From assembly GCA_022730285.1 (NCBI GenBank), contig DZCQ01000012.1:1-59498 (forward strand): 59,498 nt of DNA, written 5' to 3'. The notes below the pieces were generated by a model. The model was not told the DNA's origin. It did not search any database and was given only the letters and a program-made list of their open reading frames with translations. Each line of letters starts with the position of its first letter. Within the stretch, counting starts at the first letter, position 1. A program made the translations under genes and the position numbers. The stretch is from Flavobacterium psychrophilum (GTDB lineage: Bacteria > Bacteroidota > Bacteroidia > Flavobacteriales > Flavobacteriaceae). This document shows, piece after piece, positions 34,277-44,571 of this stretch.

Positions 34277-36355
34277 ATGAAAACAAAATATCTATTTCTT
34301 TTTTTTCTGTTATCTTCTTTAACATTAAACGCACAAACCACAATTACACTTTTACATTACAACGATTTGCACGCACATTTGGTATCTCACAAAGATATGA
34401 TACGAGTTGGTGATACTTGTGCAACCGACCCAACAGCAACTTTTGTGCTTGGAGAACGTGGCGGATTAGCAAGACTAAAAACTAAAATTGACCAAGAGAA
34501 AACCGCTAACCCATTAAATATTTTGATGAATATTGGCGATACTTATCATGGTGGTGTTGAAGCAGCTTACACATCAGGAAATGCAATTGTTGATCCAGTA
34601 AATGCTTTAGGTATTGATGTCGGCGTTCCTGGAAATTGGGATTTTGCCTATGGCCCGGGTGTTTTTAGAAAACGATATACCCCAACAGGTCCATTTCCTA
34701 CAATTTTAAATTCAACGTTGCCTTCTTATGCTATAAAATCGCCAAATTTTCCTTATTTAGCAGCTAATTTAACGTATCAAAAACTTGGTCCATCAGATCC
34801 ATCAGTTACAGGTGCACAAGTTTTGCCGCCAACAATGGAAATTACTCGTGGTGGAATTAAAATTGGGTTTATTGGTATTACATCAGACATTGTAGCTCAA
34901 ATGTATCAAACATTAGCATTAGGATTTATATTTACTCAAGGCGAAACCAATTATAAAACGTTAATTGAAACTAAAGCAACAGAACTGAGAACTAATGGCT
35001 GTAAAATGGTTTGTGTAATGAGCGAACTCGGAATTCAAAAAGATTACAGATTATCACAAATAATTACAACTGGTTTAGTAGATGTTTTCTTTTCGGCTCA
35101 TACGCATGAAGAAACATACAAACCATTACAATTTAACAGCACAACTCCTTGGGTTGTAGAAGCTGGAAACGATGGTTTTCTTGGTAAAATGGATGTTACT
35201 TTTGATGCTTCTGGAAATATAATTAACAAATATTGGATATTAATGTCAATAAAAAACGATATTGTTCCTAATACTGCAATGCAAACTTTAGTAAATACCG
35301 AAAGAGCACCATTTTTAACCGCAGACCCAAATTTGGTTGACCCAATGGGAACTTCATCACAAGCATTACATCGACCAATTACAGCAGTTGCGGGAACAAC
35401 AAACGGTCTGTTAACTCGAAAAAATGCTTTAGAAAGTTCTTTTAATAACTCCCTAACAAATATTATGGCAACACACGCCAATAAACAAGTTGCCATAACA
35501 CCAGGATTTCGTTTTGATAGTCCAGTAGCAAATTCAGGATTTCTATTTGAAGACAATACTATTGCTAACGGAAATATTACAGTGGAAGATATTTATCGCT
35601 TTTACCCTGTATTTTATACTTTGGCAACAGCCAATACCACAGGAAGTAATCTAAAACTAATTCTTGAAAAATTATTAAAAAGTGTCTATTCACAAACTGC
35701 TTTTAACCAAAGTGGAGGTTGGGTTGATGGATTTTCAGGAATTGATGCAACTGTAAATTTAGATAATCCAGACGATAGTAAAGTAATCAATATGTTTTAT
35801 CGTGGAACTACAAATCCAATAAATCCAACAGATAATATAACAGTTATTGGTTGTGTTCGACCAAATGAAGATGCAGATGTACTTTGTAGTCATACAGGAT
35901 TTACTGGCAAAGCCGATTATATAAATCCAGCTAACTCACAACCCTACACAGCCATTCAATTATTGGAAGAATATTTAACAACCAATGTTTTTAATGTTGA
36001 TACAGTGAAGCATATTACCGATTTAAGTGGACAATCACAATATTATCAAAGCCCATTTGTACAACCAGTTTATAATGCCAATTGTATAACAACAACAGCA
36101 CTAAATACTGAAGGTTGGAATATTCAAAATATGGTAATTTATCCAAATCCAACTAAAAATGAAATCTTTATTTCTTCAGGAATCGAAATTCAATCTATAA
36201 ACATTGTAAATTCTATTGGGCAAATGGTAATTAGTAAAAATATAAATAGTCAATCTGCAGCAATAAATGTGGAGAATTTAGCCAAAGGAATGTATATAAT
36301 TTCAGTAGTTTCAGACAATAATAAAATAGAAAATCAAAAATTTATTAAAGAGTAA
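34277..36355 (+). CDS. Secreted SoxB/5'-nucleotidase-like metallophosphoesterase with type IX sorting domain
   Basis: Exported protein of 692 residues: signal peptide ending LTLNAQ (about 20), N-terminal metallophosphoesterase domain (about 22-310), 5'-nucleotidase C-terminal domain (about 360-590), and a type IX secretion sorting domain (last 75 residues; YPNPTKNEIF and GMYIISVVSDNNK). Metal residues present are Asp/His in HYNDLHAHL, Asp in NIGDTYHGG, Asn in PGNWDFAYG, and two His in FFSAHTHEE. The His of the usual GNHE/D motif is Trp, as I recall for SoxB thiosulfohydrolases, and the SHLG-type His is Glu (MSELG). The substrate is therefore uncertain: nucleotides, UDP-sugars or a sulfur-bound ester are possible. 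It links to the gld genes because it should be a cargo of the type IX system. Confidence 0.8.
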   Translation: MKTKYLFLFFLLSSLTLNAQTTITLLHYNDLHAHLVSHKDMIRVGDTCATDPTATFVLGERGGLARLKTKIDQEKTANPLNILMNIGDTYHGGVEAAYTSGNAIVDPVNALGIDVGVPGNWDFAYGPGVFRKRYTPTGPFPTILNSTLPSYAIKSPNFPYLAANLTYQKLGPSDPSVTGAQVLPPTMEITRGGIKIGFIGITSDIVAQMYQTLALGFIFTQGETNYKTLIETKATELRTNGCKMVCVMSELGIQKDYRLSQIITTGLVDVFFSAHTHEETYKPLQFNSTTPWVVEAGNDGFLGKMDVTFDASGNIINKYWILMSIKNDIVPNTAMQTLVNTERAPFLTADPNLVDPMGTSSQALHRPITAVAGTTNGLLTRKNALESSFNNSLTNIMATHANKQVAITPGFRFDSPVANSGFLFEDNTIANGNITVEDIYRFYPVFYTLATANTTGSNLKLILEKLLKSVYSQTAFNQSGGWVDGFSGIDATVNLDNPDDSKVINMFYRGTTNPINPTDNITVIGCVRPNEDADVLCSHTGFTGKADYINPANSQPYTAIQLLEEYLTTNVFNVDTVKHITDLSGQSQYYQSPFVQPVYNANCITTTALNTEGWNIQNMVIYPNPTKNEIFISSGIEIQSINIVNSIGQMVISKNINSQSAAINVENLAKGMYIISVVSDNNKIENQKFIKE

Positions 36356-36363
36356 GAAAAATC

Positions 36364-36402
36364 AAAAAAAGGTACAATTGCTAATATAATTGTACCTTTT
36401 TT
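36364..36402. terminator. Bidirectional terminator
   Basis: Nine-base-pair perfect stem GGTACAATT / AATTGTACC, 8-nt loop, flanked by A7 on the left and T6 on the right. It ends the metallophosphoesterase transcript and, read from the other strand, the ctlX transcript. Confidence 0.88.
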
Positions 36403-36480
36403 ATGTTTGATAATTTCATGAAATAGAACAAAACTAATGAGTAAAAAAAGAAAAAGTTTTACCAAAAAATTGTTTTTTCT

Positions 36481-37419
36481 TTACAATTGCTTTGGCAAAA
36501 ATATTTCAGCCATCATGCAACGGGCACTACCACCACCACAAGCTTCAATAGTATCTAAAGAAGAGTGTAATATCGTAATATGCTCTTCTAATTGTGCTAT
36601 TTGCTTTTTGGTTAGGCTGTTATAAGCTGTAGTACTCATTACTAAAAAACGCTTTTCATCAAAACCTAAAACCTCTAACATATTTCCAGCAAAACTATTT
36701 AATTGATCTTCCGATAACAATATAATTTCTTTTTCATCTCCTTTTAGGCTATCTAAAACCATTTTTCGCTCCTTTTTGTCATCTATCGCGTCTGCACAAA
36801 TTAACGCAAAAGTATCCGCAATACACATCATTACATTTGTATGATAAATTAATTCTCGACTACTATTCACTGAATGAAATGCTTCGAAAATAACTGGAGT
36901 ATATTCAAAATCTTCACAAAATTCAATAAAAAGTTCTTCATCAGCACGTGGAGATAATGAGCAATATCCTTTGGCATTTTCACGATCTAAAACGATGCTT
37001 CCAGTTCCTTCCAAATAAAAGTGGTCTTCTTCGGCAGAAGTATAATCCATAATTTCATTAATCAAGAAGCCTTTTTCTTCCAAAATATCCAAAATATCTT
37101 CTCTACGTTCTAACCGACGATTTTCGGCAAACATTGGATAAAAAACAACATCTCCATTTTCATGAAAAGAAATCCAATTGTTAGGAAAAACACTATCTGG
37201 TGTGTCTGGCTGCAAGGTATCTTCCACAACAATAACATCAACCCCTACCATTCTCAATTTAGATACAAAAGTATCAAATTCATCTTGTGCTTTTTGATTA
37301 ACGGTTGCAGCGGAAAGTCCGCCTAAAACTTTTTGGTAATAATTGTTAATAGCTGTTTGCTCATTCATCCGAAAAGCTACAGGTCGTATCATTAAAATGG
37401 AATTTGTAGTTTGGTTCAT
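36481..37419 (-). CDS. ctlX: Citrulline/guanidino hydrolase CtlX (arginine deiminase superfamily)
   Basis: Guanidine-group-modifying enzyme of 312 residues, alpha/beta propeller fold. Signatures are RPVAFRMNEQTAINNYYQ at the N-terminus, PNNWISFHENG, the acidic FYLEGTGSIVLDR, the catalytic His in FEAFHSVNSSRELIYHTN, and the nucleophile Cys in EACGGGSARCMMAEIFLP (about residue 302). These match the CtlX type, described for citrulline use in Francisella and widespread in flavobacteria. The physiological substrate in flavobacteria is not settled. It is co-oriented with another member of the superfamily 87 nt upstream. Confidence 0.85.
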   Translation of the reverse strand: MNQTTNSILMIRPVAFRMNEQTAINNYYQKVLGGLSAATVNQKAQDEFDTFVSKLRMVGVDVIVVEDTLQPDTPDSVFPNNWISFHENGDVVFYPMFAENRRLERREDILDILEEKGFLINEIMDYTSAEEDHFYLEGTGSIVLDRENAKGYCSLSPRADEELFIEFCEDFEYTPVIFEAFHSVNSSRELIYHTNVMMCIADTFALICADAIDDKKERKMVLDSLKGDEKEIILLSEDQLNSFAGNMLEVLGFDEKRFLVMSTTAYNSLTKKQIAQLEEHITILHSSLDTIEACGGGSARCMMAEIFLPKQL

Positions 37420-37506
37420 ATTTTTAATTTATAAGTTTAATATCTTTAACAATTGCAGATATTATGTTGTGAATTATAGTAATTTATTTGACAATATGTA
37501 TCAAAC

Positions 37507-38421
37507 CTAATCTCTAATTAGTGGTAAAGTCGAGCACCGTAATAATCCTTCTTGTTTTGCAATTTCAGCGTACGGAATTTCTTCTACAATAAAATTATTT
37601 TCTCGCAACCATTTGTTTAACCTAATAAAGTTTCTTTCAGAAACAACCACATTTTCATGTATTGAAAAAACATTTGAATTCATGTAATACATTTCGTCAC
37701 GAGTTATATGAAAAAGATTTTCTTTACCAAATAGATTAACTAAATACATATAATCCATTTCTTCCCGAAAACCACTTTTATAGATAATACCTTTATTTTT
37801 ACCAATAGGTTGAAAGCAACAGTCCAAGTGCAAAGCGTTATCTCTGGCTTCTATTTTAGATTTTACAAGGTCAAATTCTTTCACAATTTTGTTAGGGAAA
37901 AGTTGCTTTATATACTCAACTCCTTGCCAATTGGTACGCGCAGTAATATAATTTTTATAATCGGAACCTTTGTAAGTTCCTACAAAAATATAGTTATTCC
38001 ATAACATTACATCGCCACCTTCAATATGTACTTCTTCTGGAGGACGAACTACTTTTACAGGGTTTATTTGGTCAATTATGTACTGTATAGCGTCTAATTC
38101 TCTTTCTCTATCAGGAAGAATATTCGCTTTTATAAAAACATCATCAATCACAAACCCAATATCACGAGTAAATATTTGGTTGTAATTTTCTATCAATTCT
38201 GGGCGAAAAACCTGTACATCATATTTTTTAAAAACGGTATTGAAAAATTCCATTTCGGCAATCATATCTTTTTCAACTGGATAAGTACCTGCAAGTATGT
38301 GCTCTAACGATTTAGGATCATAGGCTTCACTGGCAGTAGGTGTTGGTCCATTGCTTATTGCTGTCCCTAACACCACAGCTCTTAATCTTGAAGATTCGTT
38401 TTTTACATTTAACTGTAGCAT
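37507..38421 (-). CDS. DDAH/amidinotransferase-family guanidino hydrolase
   Basis: Arginine deiminase-superfamily protein of 304 residues. It shows NVKNESSRLRAVVLGTA at the start, FTRDIGFVIDDVFI, the carboxylate in VHIEGGDVMLWNN, the catalytic His in ALHLDCCFQPIG, and the nucleophile Cys in LLRCSTLPLIRD near the C-terminus. Full-length and apparently active, it could act on dimethylarginine, arginine or another amidino compound. Together with the next gene ctlX it makes two guanidino-hydrolases in tandem. A promoter-like TAATTTTG lies just upstream. Confidence 0.82.
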   Translation of the reverse strand: MLQLNVKNESSRLRAVVLGTAISNGPTPTASEAYDPKSLEHILAGTYPVEKDMIAEMEFFNTVFKKYDVQVFRPELIENYNQIFTRDIGFVIDDVFIKANILPDRERELDAIQYIIDQINPVKVVRPPEEVHIEGGDVMLWNNYIFVGTYKGSDYKNYITARTNWQGVEYIKQLFPNKIVKEFDLVKSKIEARDNALHLDCCFQPIGKNKGIIYKSGFREEMDYMYLVNLFGKENLFHITRDEMYYMNSNVFSIHENVVVSERNFIRLNKWLRENNFIVEEIPYAEIAKQEGLLRCSTLPLIRD

Positions 38422-38435
38422 AAAATAGTTTGGGG

Positions 38436-38443
38436 CAAAATTA
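38436..38443 (-). promoter_or_regulatory. Promoter -7 box of the DDAH-like gene
   Basis: Minus-strand TAATTTTG, followed by C, 15-22 nt before the start codon. It partly overlaps the gltA terminator stem; no clear -33 TTG is seen. Confidence 0.5.
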
Positions 38444-38478
38444 AAATAAGTTTCGGTTATAAACGAAACTTATTTTAA
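38441..38478 (-). terminator. Intrinsic terminator after gltA
   Basis: Fifteen-base-pair perfect stem (TTAAAATAAGTTTCG and its complement) with an 8-nt loop, 12 nt beyond the gltA stop on the minus strand; T residues lie in and after the stem. Confidence 0.85.
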
Positions 38479-38489
38479 AATTTATAAAA

Positions 38490-39773
<1,284 letters not shown>

Positions 39774-39811
39774 AAAATAGATTGTATAATAATTATTAAA
39801 TTATAATCTAT

Positions 39812-39819
39812 CAAAAATA
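39812..39819 (-). promoter_or_regulatory. Promoter -7 box of gltA
   Basis: Minus-strand TATTTTTG matches TAnnTTTG, about 40 nt before the gltA ATG. No exact -33 TTG at the right distance. Confidence 0.45.
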
Positions 39820-39902
39820 AGAAATTTCTTAGAAAATTTAAAATAAAAAGACAACAAATATTGAATATAAAAAGTAAATAGTGCCAAGAGAATTAAAATG
39901 AA

Positions 39903-40958
39903 TTATTTAGCAGATACATAAGAATTATAACGCCTAAAATTAATTTCAGTATCAAGAGGAATACCATTTTCTATAGACTCAAATAATTGTTTTGCCAAAA
40001 AAGGACCTAACATAACTCCACGAGTCCCCAAGCCATTTAATAAATGCAAAGAAGAAAATTCAGCATGTGTACCTACTAAAGGTCGTCTATCTCTTACTGT
40101 GGGTCTAACCCCTGCAACATGCTCTACAACGGTAAAATCACAAGTTAGAATATCCCGTAATTTAAACAATAACTCATCTAAACCATCAGAAGTTGGCAAA
40201 GCATCTTTATCTGACCAATTATAGGTTGCACCTACTCTAAAATATTTTTTTCCAATTGGAATAATAAAAATACTAGAATTTAAAATAACATCGAGTTCTA
40301 AAGTTGGTGCATGAATGGTAATCAATTCCCCCTTTGTACCATCTAAAGGCAAATATTGAAAAAACGGATTTTGATGCATTCCAAAACCTTCAGCAAAAAT
40401 TATGTTTTTACATTTAAAACCATTGTATTCAACAAAATTGCTATGCAGAATAATTGCAGAATAATCAAAAGTCTCAAACTTCAAACAATTTACATCAAAT
40501 AAAAATTTGCGATACAAATCTAAATATAAGGAAGTGTTTAAATAACCCGTTTTAAAAACTTCGCCAAAACCAAAACAAGAGTTAATGCCATTAAAATTTT
40601 GGTATGCAATAGAAGTAGAAAGATAAGGAGATAAGTTAATTTTATCAGCAGCAACAAACCAATTATTTTGTTCTTCGATGGAAGAAAACCTTCTAAAAAC
40701 AGATAGTTTAAAGTCAATTTTACAATTAATCCGCTTTTCTACTTTTGGATAAAAGACATTTAAGAATTCCATTTGAGAATTAGCATGCCAAACTCCAGAA
40801 AATCTTTTTAAAATTACCGGATTATACATGCCACCAGCAACAATAGAAGAATTTTGAGAATTATTTTCAAAAACCAAAATAGATTTATTGTTTTGTAAAG
40901 CAATTTCAGCAAAAGAAAGACCAGCAATTCCAGCACCAACAATAAGATAATCGTACAT
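39903..40958 (-). CDS. FAD-dependent oxidoreductase, DAO family
   Basis: Flavoprotein of 351 residues. The N-terminal motif MYDYLIVGAGIAGLSFAEIA binds FAD, NSSIVAGGMYNPVILKRF follows, and the C-terminal flavin region is HVAGVRPTVRDRRPLVG and LLNGLGTRGVMLGPFLAKQL. This is the D-amino acid oxidase/glycine oxidase (MnmC C-domain-like) superfamily. The substrate cannot be read from the sequence. It is 128 nt upstream of gltA, same strand, and its 3'-side neighbour on the other side is the gldKLMN operon terminator region. Confidence 0.82.
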   Translation of the reverse strand: MYDYLIVGAGIAGLSFAEIALQNNKSILVFENNSQNSSIVAGGMYNPVILKRFSGVWHANSQMEFLNVFYPKVEKRINCKIDFKLSVFRRFSSIEEQNNWFVAADKINLSPYLSTSIAYQNFNGINSCFGFGEVFKTGYLNTSLYLDLYRKFLFDVNCLKFETFDYSAIILHSNFVEYNGFKCKNIIFAEGFGMHQNPFFQYLPLDGTKGELITIHAPTLELDVILNSSIFIIPIGKKYFRVGATYNWSDKDALPTSDGLDELLFKLRDILTCDFTVVEHVAGVRPTVRDRRPLVGTHAEFSSLHLLNGLGTRGVMLGPFLAKQLFESIENGIPLDTEINFRRYNSYVSAK

Positions 40959-41176
40959 AATTATAAAATAAAACTAAACCGCAATGGACTTGAATTTCAT
41001 AGCTTTAGTTGACAGACAAAAGTCTGCAAGATTTCAAAACTTAACTTATTTGACACTAATTTCACAAATTAGCGTAAACTAATTAATAAGAATTTATGAA
41101 ATTTTAATGTAAAATTTTTAGAACCTGAAAAGAAAATATACTAAAAGTACGTGGTGTAATTATTTTTGAGAATAAT
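40959..41176 (-). other. Non-coding spacer between the gld operon and the DAO-family gene
   Basis: About 218 nt, AT-rich, no reading frame. It contains a 7-bp inverted repeat CTAATTT-CAC-AAATTAG (41056-41072) and a smaller CAGAC-AAAA-GTCTG (41013-41026). Either could be regulatory for the oxidoreductase gene, but nothing identifies them. Confidence 0.4.
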
Positions 41177-41207
41177 AAAAAAACTCCTTGTTTAACCAAG
41201 GAGTTTT
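41177..41207 (-). terminator. Intrinsic terminator of the gldKLMN operon
   Basis: Eleven-base-pair stem AAAACTCCTTG / CAAGGAGTTTT with a 6-nt loop, followed on the minus strand by a T-run, 20 nt beyond the gldN stop. Confidence 0.9.
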
Positions 41208-41226
41208 AAAATAGAATGTAATGAAA

Positions 41227-42231
41227 TTAATAACTCCACATATCTTGTTCAAAATTACGAACTTTATCTTTCACTCTTTGTGATTCTATAAGTTGCATTA
41301 GAGAGTTTTCTTGCATATATTTTGAAATTTCTCTATCGTTATAAACATTCTCTTCTTTGTAAGTTAATCCATTAAAACGTCGAGAGTTTAATAAATTATC
41401 GAAAGAAATTGGAGCAGATGAATTTTTATCATTAAATGCCTTCCATTCATGAAGCAAATCTCGAGCATCTGGATAAAAAACCCAAAACAAATCAATATAT
41501 TCTTTCTCTGCTTTATCCATAGTATAAACATCTGGAATAACAGGACAAATACCTAAAATTCTATAACGTAAATCAGATTGGCGTTTGTCAAAATACCATA
41601 AACCAACAATCTTATAATCAGAAACGTCTATGGAAGCTAAATCAATTTTATTAATAAACTCTTCAGAAATAAATCTTGTAGCGGGAACAACTTTGGTTTC
41701 GACACCAACTTTTTTCTTTTTGGTTTTTTTACCAACTTTTACAGTTTGATAAACTGGAACTTCAACAGTTCTAGATCTAAAAGCATCAGGGTCTTCATTC
41801 ATTTGCTCTCTACCAGCATCAGTAGTATCAACTCTAGTTAAAGAAGCATTAATATCTTTTAGAGTTTTTTTCTCTCTAAAATAACTATCGTTATAAACCT
41901 GTGTAATTTTACCAGATTTAATACCTTTAACTAAAACATCATACAAAGAGCGTCTGTCACTACTTACATCTGAAGTATCAATAGGATAATATAGAGGAAA
42001 ATTAATTCTTTCATCAAGATCTATAATTTCCCAAGTTTTTTTGGACATTAACAAATCTCGATCATCAACATAACCATAATCTAAAGGTTTGTCATTATCT
42101 TTAAGTTGTTGTGCCGCAGATTTAATTCCTATTTGATCAGGAGTTTTGGCATTTAATAAATTTGATTGAGCGAAAGAAACACTACTTCCTGCTACAAAAA
42201 GAACCACTGATAAAAATTTTCTCCAATTCAT
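41227..42231 (-). CDS. gldN: Gliding motility / type IX secretion protein GldN
   Basis: Periplasmic protein of 334 residues with signal peptide ending VSFAQ (about 22). It contains the GldN/PorN signature region WEIIDLDERINFPLYYPID and NRRSLYDVLVKGIKSG-like SDRRSLYDVLVKGIKSG, then IVGLWYFDKRQSDLRYRILG. GldN/PorN binds GldK/PorK to form the large ring under the outer membrane in the type IX system. A basic stretch (VKVGKKTKKKKVG) lies about residue 170. It is last of the gldK-L-M-N operon, with a 50-nt gap after gldM and a terminator behind it. Confidence 0.96.
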   Translation of the reverse strand: MNWRKFLSVVLFVAGSSVSFAQSNLLNAKTPDQIGIKSAAQQLKDNDKPLDYGYVDDRDLLMSKKTWEIIDLDERINFPLYYPIDTSDVSSDRRSLYDVLVKGIKSGKITQVYNDSYFREKKTLKDINASLTRVDTTDAGREQMNEDPDAFRSRTVEVPVYQTVKVGKKTKKKKVGVETKVVPATRFISEEFINKIDLASIDVSDYKIVGLWYFDKRQSDLRYRILGICPVIPDVYTMDKAEKEYIDLFWVFYPDARDLLHEWKAFNDKNSSAPISFDNLLNSRRFNGLTYKEENVYNDREISKYMQENSLMQLIESQRVKDKVRNFEQDMWSY

Positions 42232-42281
42232 AATTTTATAATTGTAAGTTTATGTATAACTATAACGAAACACTTAAACTA

Positions 42282-43826
42282 TTATTGCACTTCATAAGTA
42301 CAAGTAGAAACTCTTTTTGCAATTTGATCGATACCTGAAAAACTTGCTTTAATTTCAGATATAACCACTACATCACCTCTACTTGCTTTTTGAATAGCAG
42401 ATCTAGCTCTACTGTCCATTTTATTCCCAGAAACAACTATGGTAGGCTGTCCTGGAACTTTAATATTAAATTGTGTAACATTTACAGTTACAGGAAAATC
42501 AAAATCTTCCATCACTGCAGATATAGTACAAGATTCCAAGTTTCCTTTTTGACCTTTTGCAGAAACTTCACCACGAATTTTTCCAGTTGGAGCAGGTAAT
42601 CCTTTAATTCTGAAACCAGATTTACTTGAAAAAGTACCACCTCCATTAGGTAAAGTAGCAGAAACATTAATTGTTACTTCGGTACCAGCACCTGGCTTTA
42701 AGACATATTGTCCTGGCTTACCAGCAGCAGACATGCCTGGAGCAGAAGCCTTTACATTATTAGCAGAAACACCTGGTACAGAAACAGATATCGGGTTAGG
42801 AACACCACGATAAACAACGTTCATTTTTTCTGCAGAAACGATTGCTTGATTAGGTTTAGGTACAACTACATAATTCCCTTTAATATCTATTGGCACAGGT
42901 TTACCATCTTCCATAAAAGTAAATTTACCCGTAATATCATGCTCTCCTACAGAACCAGCACCAATTGAAAATTCCGCTTGTCCATTTACCACCTTAGCAG
43001 AACCACCATTAACAGTAACAGATGTTGGTACAGTATTTTTGTCAAAACGTCCTAAATATACTTTCCCTTTAACTGCTTCTCCTTGAAAAAAAGCAGATTT
43101 TTCTGGAACTACGATAGCTGTATAATTCTTCATAGAAGCAGCAGAAACAGCTGCTTTTCCGAGTGAAGTGCTAATTACTTCTGTTTCTACCTTTTGAACA
43201 TCACTTTGCCATGCACTAAATTTAGCCAAAGATGCAACAGAAGGAAATCCTTTAAAATTATAATTCAAAAATTTATCCTTAAGACCATCTTTAGTAGTAA
43301 CATCTGCGGTACTAAAAGACTTTGTAACTTCCGCTAAAATAGAAGCATATTTAGGATCTTTAAGCGCAACCTTCATTTCAGCAGTGTAGTTATTCATTGC
43401 AGTAATAACCGAAGTTCCTCTAGCAGTATAACCATCACCAATAAACCAACTGTTGTCAATATTATCCGCTTTATCCATAGCTTCATAAGGTAATTTTCCA
43501 GTTTTCGAATCTATTTCAACGCCTTCTAAAGCTTCTTTTTTCAAACCTGCAATAAAATCGTAGAATTTTTTAGAAATTGTTTGCACATTGTGTGCAGTTT
43601 TTGCAGCATCTGCGAAGTTAGGGCTTTCAGAAGCTTTCGCATCTAAGCTAGCCAACATACTAGCATTATTTTCTACAGAGCTATTATTTGCTAGTTCAAA
43701 TTTTTCATTCATTAATCCAAAAGCGGATAATACTTCTTTGGACATGTTCATTGCTAGCATTGCGATGAAAACCAAGTACATTAGGTTAATCATCTTTTGT
43801 CTAGGGGTTAATTTTCCTCCTGCCAT
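42282..43826 (-). CDS. gldM: Gliding motility / type IX secretion motor protein GldM
   Basis: Inner-membrane protein of 514 residues. MAGGKLTPRQKMINLMYLVF starts one transmembrane helix (about 13-33), followed by a helical domain and three periplasmic beta domains (D2-D4), visible as repeated Ig-like segments (for example PEKSAFFQGEAVKGKVYLGRF at about 233-253 and KGLPAPTGKIRGEVSAKG). GldM dimerises inside a GldL pentamer and transmits proton-powered rotation to the GldK/N ring. It is preceded by an inter-gene hairpin starting at the gldL stop. Confidence 0.97.
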   Translation of the reverse strand: MAGGKLTPRQKMINLMYLVFIAMLAMNMSKEVLSAFGLMNEKFELANNSSVENNASMLASLDAKASESPNFADAAKTAHNVQTISKKFYDFIAGLKKEALEGVEIDSKTGKLPYEAMDKADNIDNSWFIGDGYTARGTSVITAMNNYTAEMKVALKDPKYASILAEVTKSFSTADVTTKDGLKDKFLNYNFKGFPSVASLAKFSAWQSDVQKVETEVISTSLGKAAVSAASMKNYTAIVVPEKSAFFQGEAVKGKVYLGRFDKNTVPTSVTVNGGSAKVVNGQAEFSIGAGSVGEHDITGKFTFMEDGKPVPIDIKGNYVVVPKPNQAIVSAEKMNVVYRGVPNPISVSVPGVSANNVKASAPGMSAAGKPGQYVLKPGAGTEVTINVSATLPNGGGTFSSKSGFRIKGLPAPTGKIRGEVSAKGQKGNLESCTISAVMEDFDFPVTVNVTQFNIKVPGQPTIVVSGNKMDSRARSAIQKASRGDVVVISEIKASFSGIDQIAKRVSTCTYEVQ

Positions 43827-43832
43827 ATTTTC

Positions 43833-43879
43833 TAATTAGTTTTTTGTTATAAATAAATATTTTAGTTAAAAACTAATTA
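43833..43879 (-). repeat. Intercistronic inverted repeat between gldL and gldM
   Basis: Perfect 12-bp arms TAATTAGTTTTT (43833-43844) and AAAAACTAATTA (43868-43879) around a 23-nt loop. On the minus strand the left arm begins at the gldL stop codon and the right arm ends 6 nt before the gldM ATG, so the stem would lie in the gldM ribosome-loading region. No T-run terminator structure follows before gldM. Confidence 0.7.
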
Positions 43880-44521
43880 TCCTTTGTTACTCATAGCAGA
43901 AAGCATACCTCCATAAACATTGTTCAAAGAAGCAATATTAGAAGTCATAGATTGCATTTGCTCTTTTAATTTAGAAGCATTATCTGCGATTTCTGCATTA
44001 GCTTGAGCATTACGAGAAGCACTTTCTAATTGTATTTTGTATAAACTGTTTAAAGATTCCATTTGCGAAGCAGCCATAGACATTTCTTCTGCGTATTTTT
44101 TCTGACCAGCCATTGCATCAACAGTAGGAGAGATACTTTTAGCAGCACCTTCAAAATTTTTGATACTGTTACCTAAGCTTGACATTAATTCTCCATCAAT
44201 TTTAGCTTCTTTTAACATAGCATCTAGTTTTTGAGACAAAAGCCCTTGAGCATCTTTTGGCTCTTCTTTTGCAACTTTCTTTTTAGCATCACCACCAGCT
44301 AATTCAGGATAAACAAGTGACCAATCCAATTCATGATCCACAGGTTCAAATGCTGAAAGTGCAAAGATAAAAGCCTCTGTTAATAATCCAATAGACAGCA
44401 TTAACGTCCCTGTTAAAGGACCTAATTCAAAGTGAGTGATTTTAAATAATGCACCAACAATTACAACTGCTGCTCCCATTCCGTAAGCGAAATTCATTGC
44501 TTTTTTGCTTAAAATTGCCAT
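43877..44521 (-). CDS. gldL: Gliding motility / type IX secretion motor protein GldL
   Basis: Inner-membrane protein of 214 residues with two transmembrane helices (about 9-24, MNFAYGMGAAVVIVG region, and 35-55, LTGTLMLSIGLLTEAFIFAL) joined by KITHFELGPL, which carries the membrane glutamate considered essential for proton flow. A long cytoplasmic tail with coiled-coil character follows (about 110-214). GldL forms a pentamer around GldM, the proton-driven motor of gliding and the type IX system. It lies 50 nt after gldK. Confidence 0.96.
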   Translation of the reverse strand: MAILSKKAMNFAYGMGAAVVIVGALFKITHFELGPLTGTLMLSIGLLTEAFIFALSAFEPVDHELDWSLVYPELAGGDAKKKVAKEEPKDAQGLLSQKLDAMLKEAKIDGELMSSLGNSIKNFEGAAKSISPTVDAMAGQKKYAEEMSMAASQMESLNSLYKIQLESASRNAQANAEIADNASKLKEQMQSMTSNIASLNNVYGGMLSAMSNKG

Positions 44522-44571
44522 AATAAAAAAATTTAGTTAAGTTAAAAATATAATAAAGTTTGGTTTGTTAC

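Noticed and set aside
35098..35556. 152-codon open frame on the minus strand
   Set aside because: It is antisense to the conserved domain of the metallophosphoesterase and shows no recognisable motif.
36437..36625. Small plus-strand open frame over the ctlX 3' end
   Set aside because: Most of it is antisense to the conserved C-terminal catalytic region of ctlX, and no promoter is evident.
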